In this document: piece after piece, positions 1 through 8,776 of the stretch
Position numbering within the stretch: position 1 is the first letter of the stretch
How the letters are laid out: each line of letters starts with the position of its first letter
NCBI GenBank assembly: GCA_963790505.1
Contig: CAWBOT010000002.1
Span: 496,001 to 560,000 of the forward strand
From: Acidisarcina sp963790505
GTDB lineage: Bacteria; Acidobacteriota; Terriglobia; Terriglobales; Acidobacteriaceae
Length of the DNA: 64,000 nt
Direction: 5' to 3'
Made by a program: the position numbers and the translations under genes
The notes under the pieces: model-generated
Database searches by the model: none
Told to the model about the DNA's origin: nothing
Seen by the model: the letters and a program-made list of their open reading frames with translations, nothing else

Positions 1-1
1 G

Positions 2-604
2 CGAGACGCGTTCGAGGAGCACTTATTTTCGTGCGACGAATGCGCGCAGGATGTCAGGGCCGGCGCGGCGCTGATGAAACATGGGCGGGAGATCTTTGCC
101 CAGGAAGAAGTAGCGGAGGTCCGGGCAGCGGCGCCAGCGAGGCCGCCAAGACGAGAGTGGTTCAACTGGCTGCGGCCGGCGTTTGCGGTGCCGGTCTTTG
201 CGTTGATGCTGGGCGTGGTGACCTTCCAGAACCTGGTGCAGTTTCCCGCGCTTGAGCATTCGCTGGTGGCGATGAATTCGCCGGCGATTCTGCCCTCAGC
301 CGACCTGCACAGCGGGAGCGCGAGGGGCGACGAGCATGTGGTGACAGCAAAGGCGGGACAGCTATTTCAGTTGACGCTGGATATTCCCGACAACAGTAAA
401 GCTGCGCATACGGCGGAGTTGTATGATTCCGGGGGGCGGAAGTTGTGGTCTCTGCCGATACCGGCCGACGCCCCGATGAGCGGGTTGACGTTGAAGATGC
501 CGGGCGATCTTCCGGCGGGCGATTACACGCTGGCGGTGACAAGAGCCGACGGCAGCGGAGCGAGCGAGGTCTCGCGTTACGCGTTCAAGTTACGCCGTGA
601 GTAA
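2..604 (+). CDS. zf-HC2 anti-sigma factor, membrane-anchored (5' end outside window)
   Basis: The reading frame is open from base 2 and has lost its start beyond the window edge. Its first residues hold an H-x3-C-x2-C motif (HLFSCDEC), the zinc-binding signature of ZAS/zf-HC2 anti-sigma factors. One hydrophobic segment follows (around AFAVPVFALMLGVVTF) and then an extracytoplasmic domain of about 110 residues rich in beta-type sequence. This layout fits a membrane anti-sigma factor that binds an ECF sigma factor in the cytoplasm. The sigma gene would be expected just upstream, outside the window. It is followed 24 bp later by an unknown gene and then by a CHAT-domain lipoprotein, suggesting one transcription unit. 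Family call is from the motif and topology; the cognate sigma is inferred. Confidence 0.75.
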   Translation, partial: RDAFEEHLFSCDECAQDVRAGAALMKHGREIFAQEEVAEVRAAAPARPPRREWFNWLRPAFAVPVFALMLGVVTFQNLVQFPALEHSLVAMNSPAILPSADLHSGSARGDEHVVTAKAGQLFQLTLDIPDNSKAAHTAELYDSGGRKLWSLPIPADAPMSGLTLKMPGDLPAGDYTLAVTRADGSGASEVSRYAFKLRRE

Positions 605-628
605 GCAAGAAGGGATCGAGGAGACTAG

Positions 629-1582
629 ATGGCAGACAGCGGGAGAGATCTAACCCACTACTATCACGCCAACGCCAGCGGCTGGGGCGGAGAGGTGACC
701 CGGCCTATCAAGAGGAACCTCGGGGTGCTGGCGCCAACCTCGTTGCCGATAGTGGGAGGACACACCACCGCAGTACACGAAGATTTTGGGGTGGACCTCG
801 GCCGGGACGATGCGGGAGTGTACCGGAGCATTTTCGTCAAGCGGGCTTTCACGGAGGTCTCGGGCGGTCTCGACCCTGAGGACAACTCATTTCACACGGT
901 GGTGAAGGCGGAGATCGAGGGGCTGAACCTCTTAAATATCTTGTACGCCGAAAAGATTTCGCTGCGGATCGACACCTACCATCCGCCTGTCCTTGAGACA
1001 TCCGGCGGGGACACGCGCGGCGACTCTTCGTATGCGGCATACTATCCCACGGTTTCCTTGTCGAACCTGAAGTACGAGGGCCTGAGCGCGCATGGCGCGA
1101 GGCTGATTCCAGAGGTGGATGCGCTGGAATTCTTCAAGAATAAGCGCAAGCCGAATTACCCCGACAAACCGTGGTTCCAGGATGAAGGCTTGCAGAAGTT
1201 CGCACTGGAGCAGAGCCGGGCATTGGCAGACGGCGTGAAAGCGGACGATGCGTTACGCGATATCCCGGTCTTCCAGCGGCTTCTGGCCCGGCATGAAGCC
1301 CAACGCGGCCCGAACAGCAAGAACGCGATCGATCAACGGGGGAACCTCGTGATCTCGATCGTCAATGGGGTCAAGATTGAAGGCGTGCATGGCGACGACG
1401 TGAAATCCGCAGGCAATGTGCTGTACATTCGCGATCTTGGCAGGGTCTTCCTGGGGGAACTGATCGTGGATGGCAATGTCTTCAACCTGTCCATGCTGCG
1501 CGCCGATATGGGCAGCGCGGCCGCCGGGAGCGCCAGTGGACCCGGAGGAACCGCAAACGGCAGTGGTCCCGGAGGGAGATAG
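629..1582 (+). CDS. Hypothetical protein between anti-sigma factor and CHAT protein
   Basis: This 317-residue protein is not recognised. The ATG is preceded by a GAGGAG ribosome site, 24 bp after the anti-sigma stop. No signal peptide or membrane segment is visible. The body is mixed alpha/beta in character, with a hydrophobic stretch near residue 95 (LNLLNILYAEKISLRI). The last 30 residues are low-complexity Gly/Ser/Ala (GSASGPGGTANGSGPGG), resembling a flexible tail. Its place between an anti-sigma factor and a CHAT protein makes it a candidate substrate, adaptor or effector of that system, but this rests only on position. It may be specific to Acidobacteriota. Confidence 0.7.
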   Translation: MADSGRDLTHYYHANASGWGGEVTRPIKRNLGVLAPTSLPIVGGHTTAVHEDFGVDLGRDDAGVYRSIFVKRAFTEVSGGLDPEDNSFHTVVKAEIEGLNLLNILYAEKISLRIDTYHPPVLETSGGDTRGDSSYAAYYPTVSLSNLKYEGLSAHGARLIPEVDALEFFKNKRKPNYPDKPWFQDEGLQKFALEQSRALADGVKADDALRDIPVFQRLLARHEAQRGPNSKNAIDQRGNLVISIVNGVKIEGVHGDDVKSAGNVLYIRDLGRVFLGELIVDGNVFNLSMLRADMGSAAAGSASGPGGTANGSGPGGR

Positions 1583-1679
1583 CACTCGAAGGGATTGGCT
1601 AGAGTAGCAATGCCTCTCTGGCAGAGCCCAATTCGACCGCTTCTTCTGGTTCCTGTACGCTGCTCCCAAGGGAGCGTGG

Positions 1680-4181
1680 ATGGATCGAATCTGCAGGGAT
1701 CTTGCGCGGCTGGGTGTCGCTGCGATCCTTATCTCCTGCATCGGCTGCGGACACGGGAAGTCCGATCCTGAAAAGCTCTTCCGCGATGCGGAATCCGCCT
1801 ACCAACGAGGCGACTTCGTTCAGGCACAAAGTGAGGCAGGAGCCGGCTACCAACGGTTTGCGTCGTCAGATAGAGCATCTGCTGGTCGTTTTCGCGTACT
1901 GCAGGCGCGGGCCATGCTGGCCACGGGGAAGTATGACCAGGTTCTCGCCGAGTTAGCGAATTCTCCGTCCGAGGTCTTCGCCAATTGCGCAGTTGCTGCG
2001 CGAAGGTACATGCTCGAGGCCTTTGCAAACAGCAACCTTGGCCGCAGCCAAGCATCGGAACTCAGTGTGAAGCGGGCGGAAGCGCAATGCGCGTCTCCCG
2101 ATCCGGCACTTGCCGCTGATCTGGCAAGTATGCGGGGCGTCTTGGAAGACCCTCCGGCAGTTGCGGAAAAGGATTACCTCAACGCGCTGGCCTTGTCTCG
2201 CCAGCAGCACGATGGCTACCGTGAAGCGGCTGCCCTGCTCAGCTTAGGGCAGATGGCGACTGAGAACGAACGGTATGACGAATCTGTCGAGTGGAATCGT
2301 GCTGCGCTGCAAATCACGGAGAAGAAGGGATACAAGCTTTACGAACAAGTGGCGGAGGGAAACCTCGCCTGGGACCACTACAAGCTTGGGGACTTCGATC
2401 AGGCGTTGTCGCTGGCGAGCGAAGCGGAAGAGCAAGCTCGGATTCTCGACGCCGGCTACGAGAGGATTCGATGGCGGAACAATCTAGGTATGCTTCATGA
2501 GCAAACCGGCCAGCTTGCGGCGGCAGAAGCCGATTATCGGCAGGCGTTGGACCTGGCCCGGCAACAACAGGATGAGAACCAAACGGGTATCGCGCTACTG
2601 GAACTTGCCCTGGTTTCCATTCGGACGGGCAAGTGGGGACAGGCTGAAAAATTCAGTGAGGAAGGTATACAGCACGCGAGGCAACAGAAGGACCGTCCGC
2701 TGGAGCTGCAGGGGCTGCTTGCGCAGGGACTGGTCGCCTCACATAACGGCGATCCAATGGCCGCGGAAAAGCTGCTCTCTGAGGTAGCGTCCGACCCAGG
2801 TTACGATCGGCAGTCCTACCGCTGGGAGGCGCAGGCCGCCCTCGCCGACCTCTATGCGAAAGAGCAGAAAATGCGCCCCGCCGAGGTTGAGTACCGGGTC
2901 GCGCTGGAGACAATTCGCCAAGCGCGGTGCTCGATCAACCAGGAGGAGCATCGCCTGTCCTTCTTTGCCAATGCGACTCGCGTCTACGACAGCTATATCG
3001 ACTTTCTGGTGCAGCAGGGCAAGACGCTGGCGGCGCTTCAGGCCGCCGATGAAAGCCGGGCGTTGACGCTGGCGGAGGGATTGGGCATTGAGGGCAGGAA
3101 ATGTCTGGCATCTGAAACGCGGACCGATTTGGGCCAGGACCCTCGCCGTTCGGCGAGGCAGGCGGGAGCTACAGTGCTCTTTTACTGGCTGGGCGCGGAG
3201 CGCTCCTATCTGTGGGCCGTTACCCCGGAGCGTTTGAAGGTTTATCCGCTGCCGCCGGCAGCGCAGATCGAGCCTCTAGTCGCGGCGTACCGGAGAGCGC
3301 TGGTCGGTTCCCGCGATGTGCTGGAGTCTGCGGACGACAATGGTGCGAAGCTCTACCAGATGCTGGTGGCGCCGGCAGCAGAGTTTTTTCATCCCGGGGG
3401 GCGGGTCATCGTCATTACGGACGGCAGGCTGAGCGAGTTGAATTTTGAGACGCTGATTGCTCCCCAGCCGCGGCCGCATTACTGGATTGAGGACGTCACG
3501 CTGGAGAACGCTTCGTCGCTGCGGCTATTGCAGGCCGCGGACCCGAAGAAACGGGGCCACTCGAACGGGAAGCTGTTGCTCATGGGGAACGCGCTGCCGC
3601 CGGGCGATGGAAAGTTTGGCGCGCTGCCTCATGCGGGGGAAGAGATCGGGAGCGTGAAGAAGTACTTTTCTGCTTCCGAGGAACAGATATATGAACGGGA
3701 AGACTCCACGGCGGCCGCTTATATGGCCAGCCATCCAGAGCAGTTCTCTTATATCCACTTTGTGGCGCACGGCACAGCGAGCGAGTCGGACCCGCTGGAT
3801 TCGGCGGTGGTTCTGTCGCCGTCGGCCCCGGATGGAAGTTACAAGCTGTACGCCCGCGACGTGATTACACGCCCGCTGAATGCGGAGCTGGTGACGGTGT
3901 CGACGTGCCAGGGTGCGGGAATCCGCAGCTATGCAGGGGAGGGACTGGTTGGGCTCTCGTGGGCCTTTCTGCACGCCGGCGCGCATCACGTGATCGGCGC
4001 GCTGTGGGACGTAAGCGACGAGTCTACGCCCCAATTGATGGATGCGATGTACGCGCAGCTGGTTAAGGGGAGTGCTCCGGCCGCGGCGCTGCGCGAGGCC
4101 AAGCTTTCGCTACTGCGCGCCGGGTCGCCGTTCCGGAAGCCGTATTACTGGGCGCCGTTTCAGCTGTATACGGGGTCGTAA
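1680..4181 (+). CDS. TPR-CHAT domain lipoprotein (caspase-like)
   Basis: The 833-residue product begins with a lipoprotein signal (lipobox LISC, Cys20), so it is probably anchored in a membrane facing the periplasm. Residues about 30-430 are repeated helical TPR units. The C-terminal third is a CHAT domain, a caspase-HetF-associated clan CD cysteine-protease fold. The expected dyad is visible: His697 in the HFVAHG motif and Cys743 in VSTCQGA, followed by GEGLVGLSWAF and the ALWDVSD motif typical of the family. An AAGGGAGCG site precedes the ATG. CHAT proteins are peptidases in several regulated-proteolysis and immunity settings; the substrate here is unknown. Co-direction with an anti-sigma factor suggests stress-triggered expression (inference). 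Confidence 0.88.
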   Translation: MDRICRDLARLGVAAILISCIGCGHGKSDPEKLFRDAESAYQRGDFVQAQSEAGAGYQRFASSDRASAGRFRVLQARAMLATGKYDQVLAELANSPSEVFANCAVAARRYMLEAFANSNLGRSQASELSVKRAEAQCASPDPALAADLASMRGVLEDPPAVAEKDYLNALALSRQQHDGYREAAALLSLGQMATENERYDESVEWNRAALQITEKKGYKLYEQVAEGNLAWDHYKLGDFDQALSLASEAEEQARILDAGYERIRWRNNLGMLHEQTGQLAAAEADYRQALDLARQQQDENQTGIALLELALVSIRTGKWGQAEKFSEEGIQHARQQKDRPLELQGLLAQGLVASHNGDPMAAEKLLSEVASDPGYDRQSYRWEAQAALADLYAKEQKMRPAEVEYRVALETIRQARCSINQEEHRLSFFANATRVYDSYIDFLVQQGKTLAALQAADESRALTLAEGLGIEGRKCLASETRTDLGQDPRRSARQAGATVLFYWLGAERSYLWAVTPERLKVYPLPPAAQIEPLVAAYRRALVGSRDVLESADDNGAKLYQMLVAPAAEFFHPGGRVIVITDGRLSELNFETLIAPQPRPHYWIEDVTLENASSLRLLQAADPKKRGHSNGKLLLMGNALPPGDGKFGALPHAGEEIGSVKKYFSASEEQIYEREDSTAAAYMASHPEQFSYIHFVAHGTASESDPLDSAVVLSPSAPDGSYKLYARDVITRPLNAELVTVSTCQGAGIRSYAGEGLVGLSWAFLHAGAHHVIGALWDVSDESTPQLMDAMYAQLVKGSAPAAALREAKLSLLRAGSPFRKPYYWAPFQLYTGS

Positions 4182-4210
4182 CGTGAAGAGGTCGAGGTCC
4201 GGAAGAGCCC

Positions 4211-4263
4211 AGGCCTAAAGGCCTCGTGGTACAGCCCCAATTTCCGAGGGCTAAAGCCCTCGG
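4211..4263. repeat. Two TAAA-loop palindromes between convergent genes
   Basis: Two perfect hairpins with the same TAAA loop stand in the gap after the CHAT gene. The first is AGGCC-TAAA-GGCCT (4211-4224) and the second is CCGAGGGC-TAAA-GCCCTCGG (4244-4263). Neither is followed by a T-run, so they are not classic terminators. They look like REP-type dispersed palindromes and may also slow transcription from both convergent genes. Confidence 0.6.
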
Positions 4264-4291
4264 CTTCCATCCGGCAGGCCGCCCTATCTGG

Positions 4292-6034
4292 CTAATCGAG
4301 GCGGTATTTGGTCTCCGCGAGGTGATAGAGCGGCCGCCAGACGATGCGGTTCACGGTGACGACCATCAGCGCCATCATGATCGTGGCCAGCAGCAGGATG
4401 GGGAAATTCGCCGAGTCGCTAGCGGCGGCGATCTGCGCGCCGAGGCCGAGGGTGTGCAGGGTCTGATCTTTGAGGTGGAAATATTCGGCGATGATCGAGG
4501 CGTTCCATGCGCCGCCCGAGGCGGTGATCAGGCCGGTGATGAGGTAGGGGAAGATTCCGGGAAGGATGACGGTAGTCCAGCGCTGGATGGTGGTGAAGTG
4601 GAAGAGCTCCGCGACCTCGCGCATCTCGGAGGGGATGGCCATGGCGCCGGCGATCACGTTGAAGAGAATGTACCACTGCGTGCCAAGCAGCATCAGGGCC
4701 ACGGAGCCAATGCCCAGTCCCGCACCGAGCTTCATTAAGCCGAGGATGATGAAAGGGAACAGGACGGGGGCTGGAAACGAGGCGACCATCTGAACGACGG
4801 GCTGGGCGATCTTTGCGAGGCGAGGATTGAAACCGATGGCGACGCCGGCGGGAATTGTCCAAAGGGAAGCCAGGAAGAGCGAGATATTCACGCGCAGGAA
4901 AGTGGCAGCCGCGCCCTTGAAGAGGTTACCTAGTTCCGATGGATGTACCTGGCGGAGCAGCAGCAGGGCGTGTCCGGCGGCGAAGAGAATTGCCACAATG
5001 CCGACTATGCCGACAATGACGCTGGCGACGGCGTTGTAGGCGGCGGGGCGCTTAGGCTCGGCAGCCTGCTGGATGGACCTTTCCATGCGGCGCGCGAGAC
5101 CGCCATAGATACGTTCGCTGAGCGGATCGACGGTGCGCCGCTGCACGAAGGCGAGGACGTTCGAGTTGCGCAGCAGGTGCAGGATTGGCGAAGTGACGCG
5201 GTTGTCGCTCTCGGTATTCTCAAACTTGAATTTGTCTGACCACGCGATGACCGGACGCCAGATAAGCTGATCGGTCAGCACGATGATGAGCATCATGGTG
5301 ACGATGCCCTCAACCATGGCGTGGTTATCGCCGTTGTTAGCAGCGGTCTGCAGGAAGGACCCAAGGCCGGGCAGACGGAAGTGGCGATCGCCGATGGGGA
5401 ACATTTCGCAGACCATGAGGAAGAACCAGCCGCCGGCGACCGAGACCATGGAGTTCCAGATGAGGCCGATGGCGGAGAAGGGCAATTCCAGCTGCCAGAA
5501 GCGCTGCCAGGCGGAGAAACGGTTGATGGCGCAGGCCTCGCGCAGTTCGCGAGGAATGCTCTTCAGCGAAGAGTAAAAGCTGAAGGCCATATTCCAGACC
5601 TGCCCGGTGAAGATGAGCAGAATGGCGCCCATTTCAATACCCAACTGGCGGCCGGGGATAAGCGACATCATGGCCAGCATGACGCCGGGAAGGAAGCTGA
5701 GCACGGGGATCGACTGCAGGATATCGAGAGCCGCGATCATCAGCGATTCGACGCGCTTGTTGTAGGCGGCGATATAGCCATAGGTGATGGCGAAGAAGAG
5801 GCTGAGCAGGTAGGCGACGCCGATGCGCACGGTCGAATAAAACGCGTAGAGCGGCAGCATCGCCGGGGAGCGGGAGATGACGACCGCCGGCACCGGGTAA
5901 CTGAACCAATAGCGGGCGACGAAGAGCACCGCATAAAAACCGGCCAGGCAGAAGGCGGCGACGGTGAGGTCGAGAAAGAACGGCCAGGTTCGCTCGGGGA
6001 CGAGGCTGCGGGCGAAGGTGTTGTCGAGCTTCAT
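4292..6034 (-). CDS. NitT/TauT-type ABC transporter, fused double permease
   Basis: The 580-residue integral membrane protein carries two binding-protein-dependent permease domains in one chain (roughly residues 70-260 and 360-570), each with several membrane spans and an EAA-like loop (RELREACAINRF and SEMREVAELFHF). Single-domain permeases of nitrate/sulfonate/taurine importers are about 260 residues, so this is a tandem fusion that could form the whole membrane channel alone. Its ATG overlaps the stop of the ATPase gene as ATGA. No periplasmic binding protein is encoded nearby, so the substrate cannot be read from context. It lies tail to tail with the CHAT gene. Confidence 0.85.
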   Translation of the reverse strand: MKLDNTFARSLVPERTWPFFLDLTVAAFCLAGFYAVLFVARYWFSYPVPAVVISRSPAMLPLYAFYSTVRIGVAYLLSLFFAITYGYIAAYNKRVESLMIAALDILQSIPVLSFLPGVMLAMMSLIPGRQLGIEMGAILLIFTGQVWNMAFSFYSSLKSIPRELREACAINRFSAWQRFWQLELPFSAIGLIWNSMVSVAGGWFFLMVCEMFPIGDRHFRLPGLGSFLQTAANNGDNHAMVEGIVTMMLIIVLTDQLIWRPVIAWSDKFKFENTESDNRVTSPILHLLRNSNVLAFVQRRTVDPLSERIYGGLARRMERSIQQAAEPKRPAAYNAVASVIVGIVGIVAILFAAGHALLLLRQVHPSELGNLFKGAAATFLRVNISLFLASLWTIPAGVAIGFNPRLAKIAQPVVQMVASFPAPVLFPFIILGLMKLGAGLGIGSVALMLLGTQWYILFNVIAGAMAIPSEMREVAELFHFTTIQRWTTVILPGIFPYLITGLITASGGAWNASIIAEYFHLKDQTLHTLGLGAQIAAASDSANFPILLLATIMMALMVVTVNRIVWRPLYHLAETKYRLD

Positions 6035-7407
6035 TCCGGCTTGACCCCTTCTTCTTCGACGGACTCGGCGGTCTCTTCGATCTCGGGCAGGATGAAGCGC
6101 CGGCGCGCGGCGTCAAAATCGAAGAGCTCCGCATAGCGGCCCCAGTTGACGGCCGTCTCCAGTTGGCGCATGGCCTCCTCTTCGCTGAACTGCTCGTCGA
6201 GCATGTCCACGAAGAACTCTTCCGGCACGGTGTGATCGGACTTGTTCTCGAGTGCGCGGGTGATCTGGCGCAGGAGCAACACATGATCGACGGCGGCCTT
6301 GCGGAAGAGCTCTTTCTGGCGAAGGATTTCAGATTCGGCGTATTCATGGCCGGCGGGGGTAATTGCGGCGTCGCCTTCCTCGACGCGCAGGAAGTCGAGA
6401 AGCTGCGCGGCCTCGACGATGGGGAAGAGGTCGTCGATCTCAAAGGCGAGATCGTCGGCGAGACGGTAGATGTCGGCGCGCCCTTTGTGGTCGATGAGCA
6501 GCTCAAGCAAGCCTGCGATGCCGCCGGGGCGGGCGTGGGGCAGCGTCTCGTACTTCATCTGGCGCTGATCGCGAACGGGGCGCGGATGTTGATGGCCGGG
6601 CGTACCCTCGGGGACGACGTCGGGCCGGGTGAGGACCTTGTAGATGTAATCGACGATCCCAGTGAAGGGCGCGGCCTTGCGGTCGCGGGGATGCTCGAGG
6701 GTGACTTTGAAGTCGGTACGGATGTGGCCCGGGTTGCGGCCGAGGACGATGATGCGGTCGGCAAGCAGCACCGCTTCCTCGATGTTATGAGTGACGAGGA
6801 AGATGGACTTCGTCGGGATGGTTTTCTTGTGCCACAGCTCGAGGAGTTCGGAGCGGAGGTTCTCGGCGGTGAGCACATCGAGGGCGGAAAAAGGCTCATC
6901 CATAAACAGGACTTCAGGCTCAACAACCAGCGCCCGGGCGAAGCCGACGCGCTGCCTCATGCCGCCGGAGAGTTCCTTGGGATAGGCCGCCTGGAAGCCA
7001 TCAAGACCGACGGTATCGAGAATCCTCATGCTGCTCTCGCGGCGGTCGTCTGGAGCAATGCCGCGGGCCTTGAGCGGGGCCTCGACATTCTCGAGGACGG
7101 TCAGCCAGGGAAAAAGCGCGAAGCTTTGGAAGACGATGGAGACATTAATCTGTACCGAGCCGATCGGCTTGCCGTGCCAGAGAACTTCGCCGGCGGAGGG
7201 TGCGGACAAACCGGAGAGCATACGCAGTAAGGTCGACTTTCCCGAGCCGGAGGGGCCGAGCAGGGCGACGATTTCGCCGGGGACGATCGAGAGGTCGGTT
7301 GGGGCGATGACCTGGATACGGTTTTCGCTCGGCTGGGAATAAAACTTTTCCACCTGCTGAGCGCGGATGATTGTCTCCGCGTCTATTCCGAGTTTGGGCT
7401 CAGCCAT
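6031..7407 (-). CDS. NitT/TauT-type ABC transporter ATP-binding protein with AAA-associated C-terminal domain
   Basis: The 458-residue protein has a nitrate/sulfonate-type ABC ATPase domain in its first 260 residues: Walker A GPSGSGKST, signature LSGGMRQR, Walker B VLFMDEPF and the switch histidine in LVTHN. An extension of about 170 residues follows (about 285-440, with ARPGGIAGLLELL and QLETAVNWGRYAEL). It resembles the AAA-associated C-terminal domain seen in a subgroup of these importers. It is first in a two-gene operon with the double permease (4-base overlap). The substrate is unknown. Confidence 0.88.
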   Translation of the reverse strand: MAEPKLGIDAETIIRAQQVEKFYSQPSENRIQVIAPTDLSIVPGEIVALLGPSGSGKSTLLRMLSGLSAPSAGEVLWHGKPIGSVQINVSIVFQSFALFPWLTVLENVEAPLKARGIAPDDRRESSMRILDTVGLDGFQAAYPKELSGGMRQRVGFARALVVEPEVLFMDEPFSALDVLTAENLRSELLELWHKKTIPTKSIFLVTHNIEEAVLLADRIIVLGRNPGHIRTDFKVTLEHPRDRKAAPFTGIVDYIYKVLTRPDVVPEGTPGHQHPRPVRDQRQMKYETLPHARPGGIAGLLELLIDHKGRADIYRLADDLAFEIDDLFPIVEAAQLLDFLRVEEGDAAITPAGHEYAESEILRQKELFRKAAVDHVLLLRQITRALENKSDHTVPEEFFVDMLDEQFSEEEAMRQLETAVNWGRYAELFDFDAARRRFILPEIEETAESVEEEGVKPE

Positions 7408-7665
7408 CGGTGTCTATCCCAGTCGAAGAAAATAAAGTCAGTGAAGGTGCTGTCGCCGGAGCGAACCGGAATCGCCAGAGCCGTGCGGGGCGCGGCTGGC
7501 CTGATAGCGATGGAAAGCATCCCTTGAGGGAAGCGTATCATCTGAGAAGATGTTTTTGGTTGGGCCCCGGTTAGCTTTCAACGGCCGCGAGGGAATTCAG
7601 CTTTTTTGGCATCAGCCCGGTACGATCGGCAAGAAACATAACTAAGAAAAGAAGAAAAGGAACGA
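7408..7665. other. Intergenic region between divergent genes
   Basis: This 258-base gap separates the leftward ABC operon from the rightward receiver gene and must hold both promoters. No convincing -35/-10 pair, operator palindrome or small gene could be assigned by eye. An AAAAGGAAC ribosome site for the receiver gene lies at its right end. Confidence 0.4.
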
Positions 7666-8037
7666 ATGTCAGAGACAGCAGCCAAGCCCATCGTGCTCGT
7701 CGCCGATGACGAGCGGGTAATCGCCGATACATTGGTCATCATTTTGAATCAAGCGGGTTTTGAAGCCACCGCCGCCTATAGCGGCACGAAAGCGGTGGAG
7801 CTGGCGAGAAGCCTGAAGCCGGACATGCTCATCAGCGACGTCATCATGCCCGATCTGAGCGGCATTGAAGCGGCGATCCTCGTCCGCGGGCTGCTCCCTT
7901 CATGCAAGATTCTGCTGTTCTCAGGGCAGGCGGCGACAGCCGATCTGCTGGACAAGGCGAGGGCGCAAGGACATGAGTTCGAGATCCTCGCGAAGCCGGT
8001 CCATCCCCAGGATTTGCTGGCCAAGTTGAAGAGTTGA
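7666..8037 (+). CDS. Single-domain response regulator (CheY-like receiver)
   Basis: The 123-residue protein is a receiver domain only. The conserved pocket is present: acidic pair Asp14/Asp15, phospho-acceptor Asp58 (LISDVIMPD), Ser86 (FSGQA) and Lys110 (LAKPVHP). No output domain follows. It should accept phosphate from a histidine kinase and act through protein contact. No kinase is adjacent; the nearest histidine kinase in the window is about 52 kb away. An AAAAGGAAC ribosome site precedes the ATG. Confidence 0.92.
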   Translation: MSETAAKPIVLVADDERVIADTLVIILNQAGFEATAAYSGTKAVELARSLKPDMLISDVIMPDLSGIEAAILVRGLLPSCKILLFSGQAATADLLDKARAQGHEFEILAKPVHPQDLLAKLKS

Positions 8038-8174
8038 TGAATTTCGCCGCCTGACCCAGGGCGAGATTCTCCTTCTTCACGGCGGCGGGCGTCACATCGG
8101 CCACTTCATCGCTACTTCACAGCGGTCCACGATTCCTGTAGACATAGTGGATTAGAAAAGAACTCTGGAGGAAC

Positions 8175-8657
8175 GTGGTGCCGAGGCGATTTCGTACACT
8201 TGTCTGTTTTGGAGTATCGGCGGCGATGGCCGTGGCCGTGGCCCACGCGGCAGATCTGAAAAACTTTTACAGCGGAACGAACATGGCCAGCGATGGGTCT
8301 TCGCGAGTGATCACTTTGCAGATCTCGAAGGACGGCACCGGCCTCTACGAGAACAATAGCGGGCTGGGCGACATCAAGAAGAACATCCACTGGTTTCGCG
8401 ACGGCAAGACGGTGACGATCGACGTGGAACCTACACCGGGAAAGCCTCCAATCACTCCAATGGTATTCAAGATGGTGCGGAACTCCCTGGTGCCGACTGG
8501 CGCCCTCGATACACAGCTTGGGGTGTTCAGCTTTCCTACCCTTCACCAGTTCGGGCCTGCGAATGTCGTCATGGGGCCAGGGTATTCGACCTGTGTCAGC
8601 GGCATGCCGGGGCCGTGCGTGATGCGCAAGACGTGGAGTTCAAACGGGCCGCAGTAG
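8175..8657 (+). CDS. Secreted hypothetical protein
   Basis: The product of about 160 residues starts at GTG 8175 (or the next GTG, 8178) after a CTGGAGG site. A standard signal peptide ends near AHA-AD (about residues 25-27), so the mature protein is exported. The remainder is predicted beta-rich and has two cysteines near the C-terminus (STCVSG and GPCVMR) that could form a disulfide. The family is not recognised. A rho-independent terminator follows the stop codon. Confidence 0.65.
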   Translation: MVPRRFRTLVCFGVSAAMAVAVAHAADLKNFYSGTNMASDGSSRVITLQISKDGTGLYENNSGLGDIKKNIHWFRDGKTVTIDVEPTPGKPPITPMVFKMVRNSLVPTGALDTQLGVFSFPTLHQFGPANVVMGPGYSTCVSGMPGPCVMRKTWSSNGPQ

Positions 8658-8698
8658 TGCGGCTGCCAAGCCGGGCCCGCTCGACATATCATAAGAGA

Positions 8699-8729
8699 AG
8701 GCCGTCCGGGACTCGGGCGGCCTTTCTTA
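8699..8729 (+). terminator. Rho-independent terminator
   Basis: A GC-rich stem GGCCGTCCG / CGGGCGGCC (one G-T pair) is followed by a T-rich tail (TTTCTT). It ends the rightward secreted-protein gene and may also help stop the convergent leftward collagen-like gene. Confidence 0.8.
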
Positions 8730-8776
8730 TTGGTGAGATGCCGTAGCATTCGGTTCCGATCACGTGGTTGCGGTGT

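Noticed and set aside
6163..7230. 355-codon frame antisense to the ABC ATPase
   Set aside because: It mirrors the true ATPase gene with all its motifs; composition is that of an antisense shadow. The same applies to the plus-strand frames at 12068-12832, 41532-42488 and 44699-45688.
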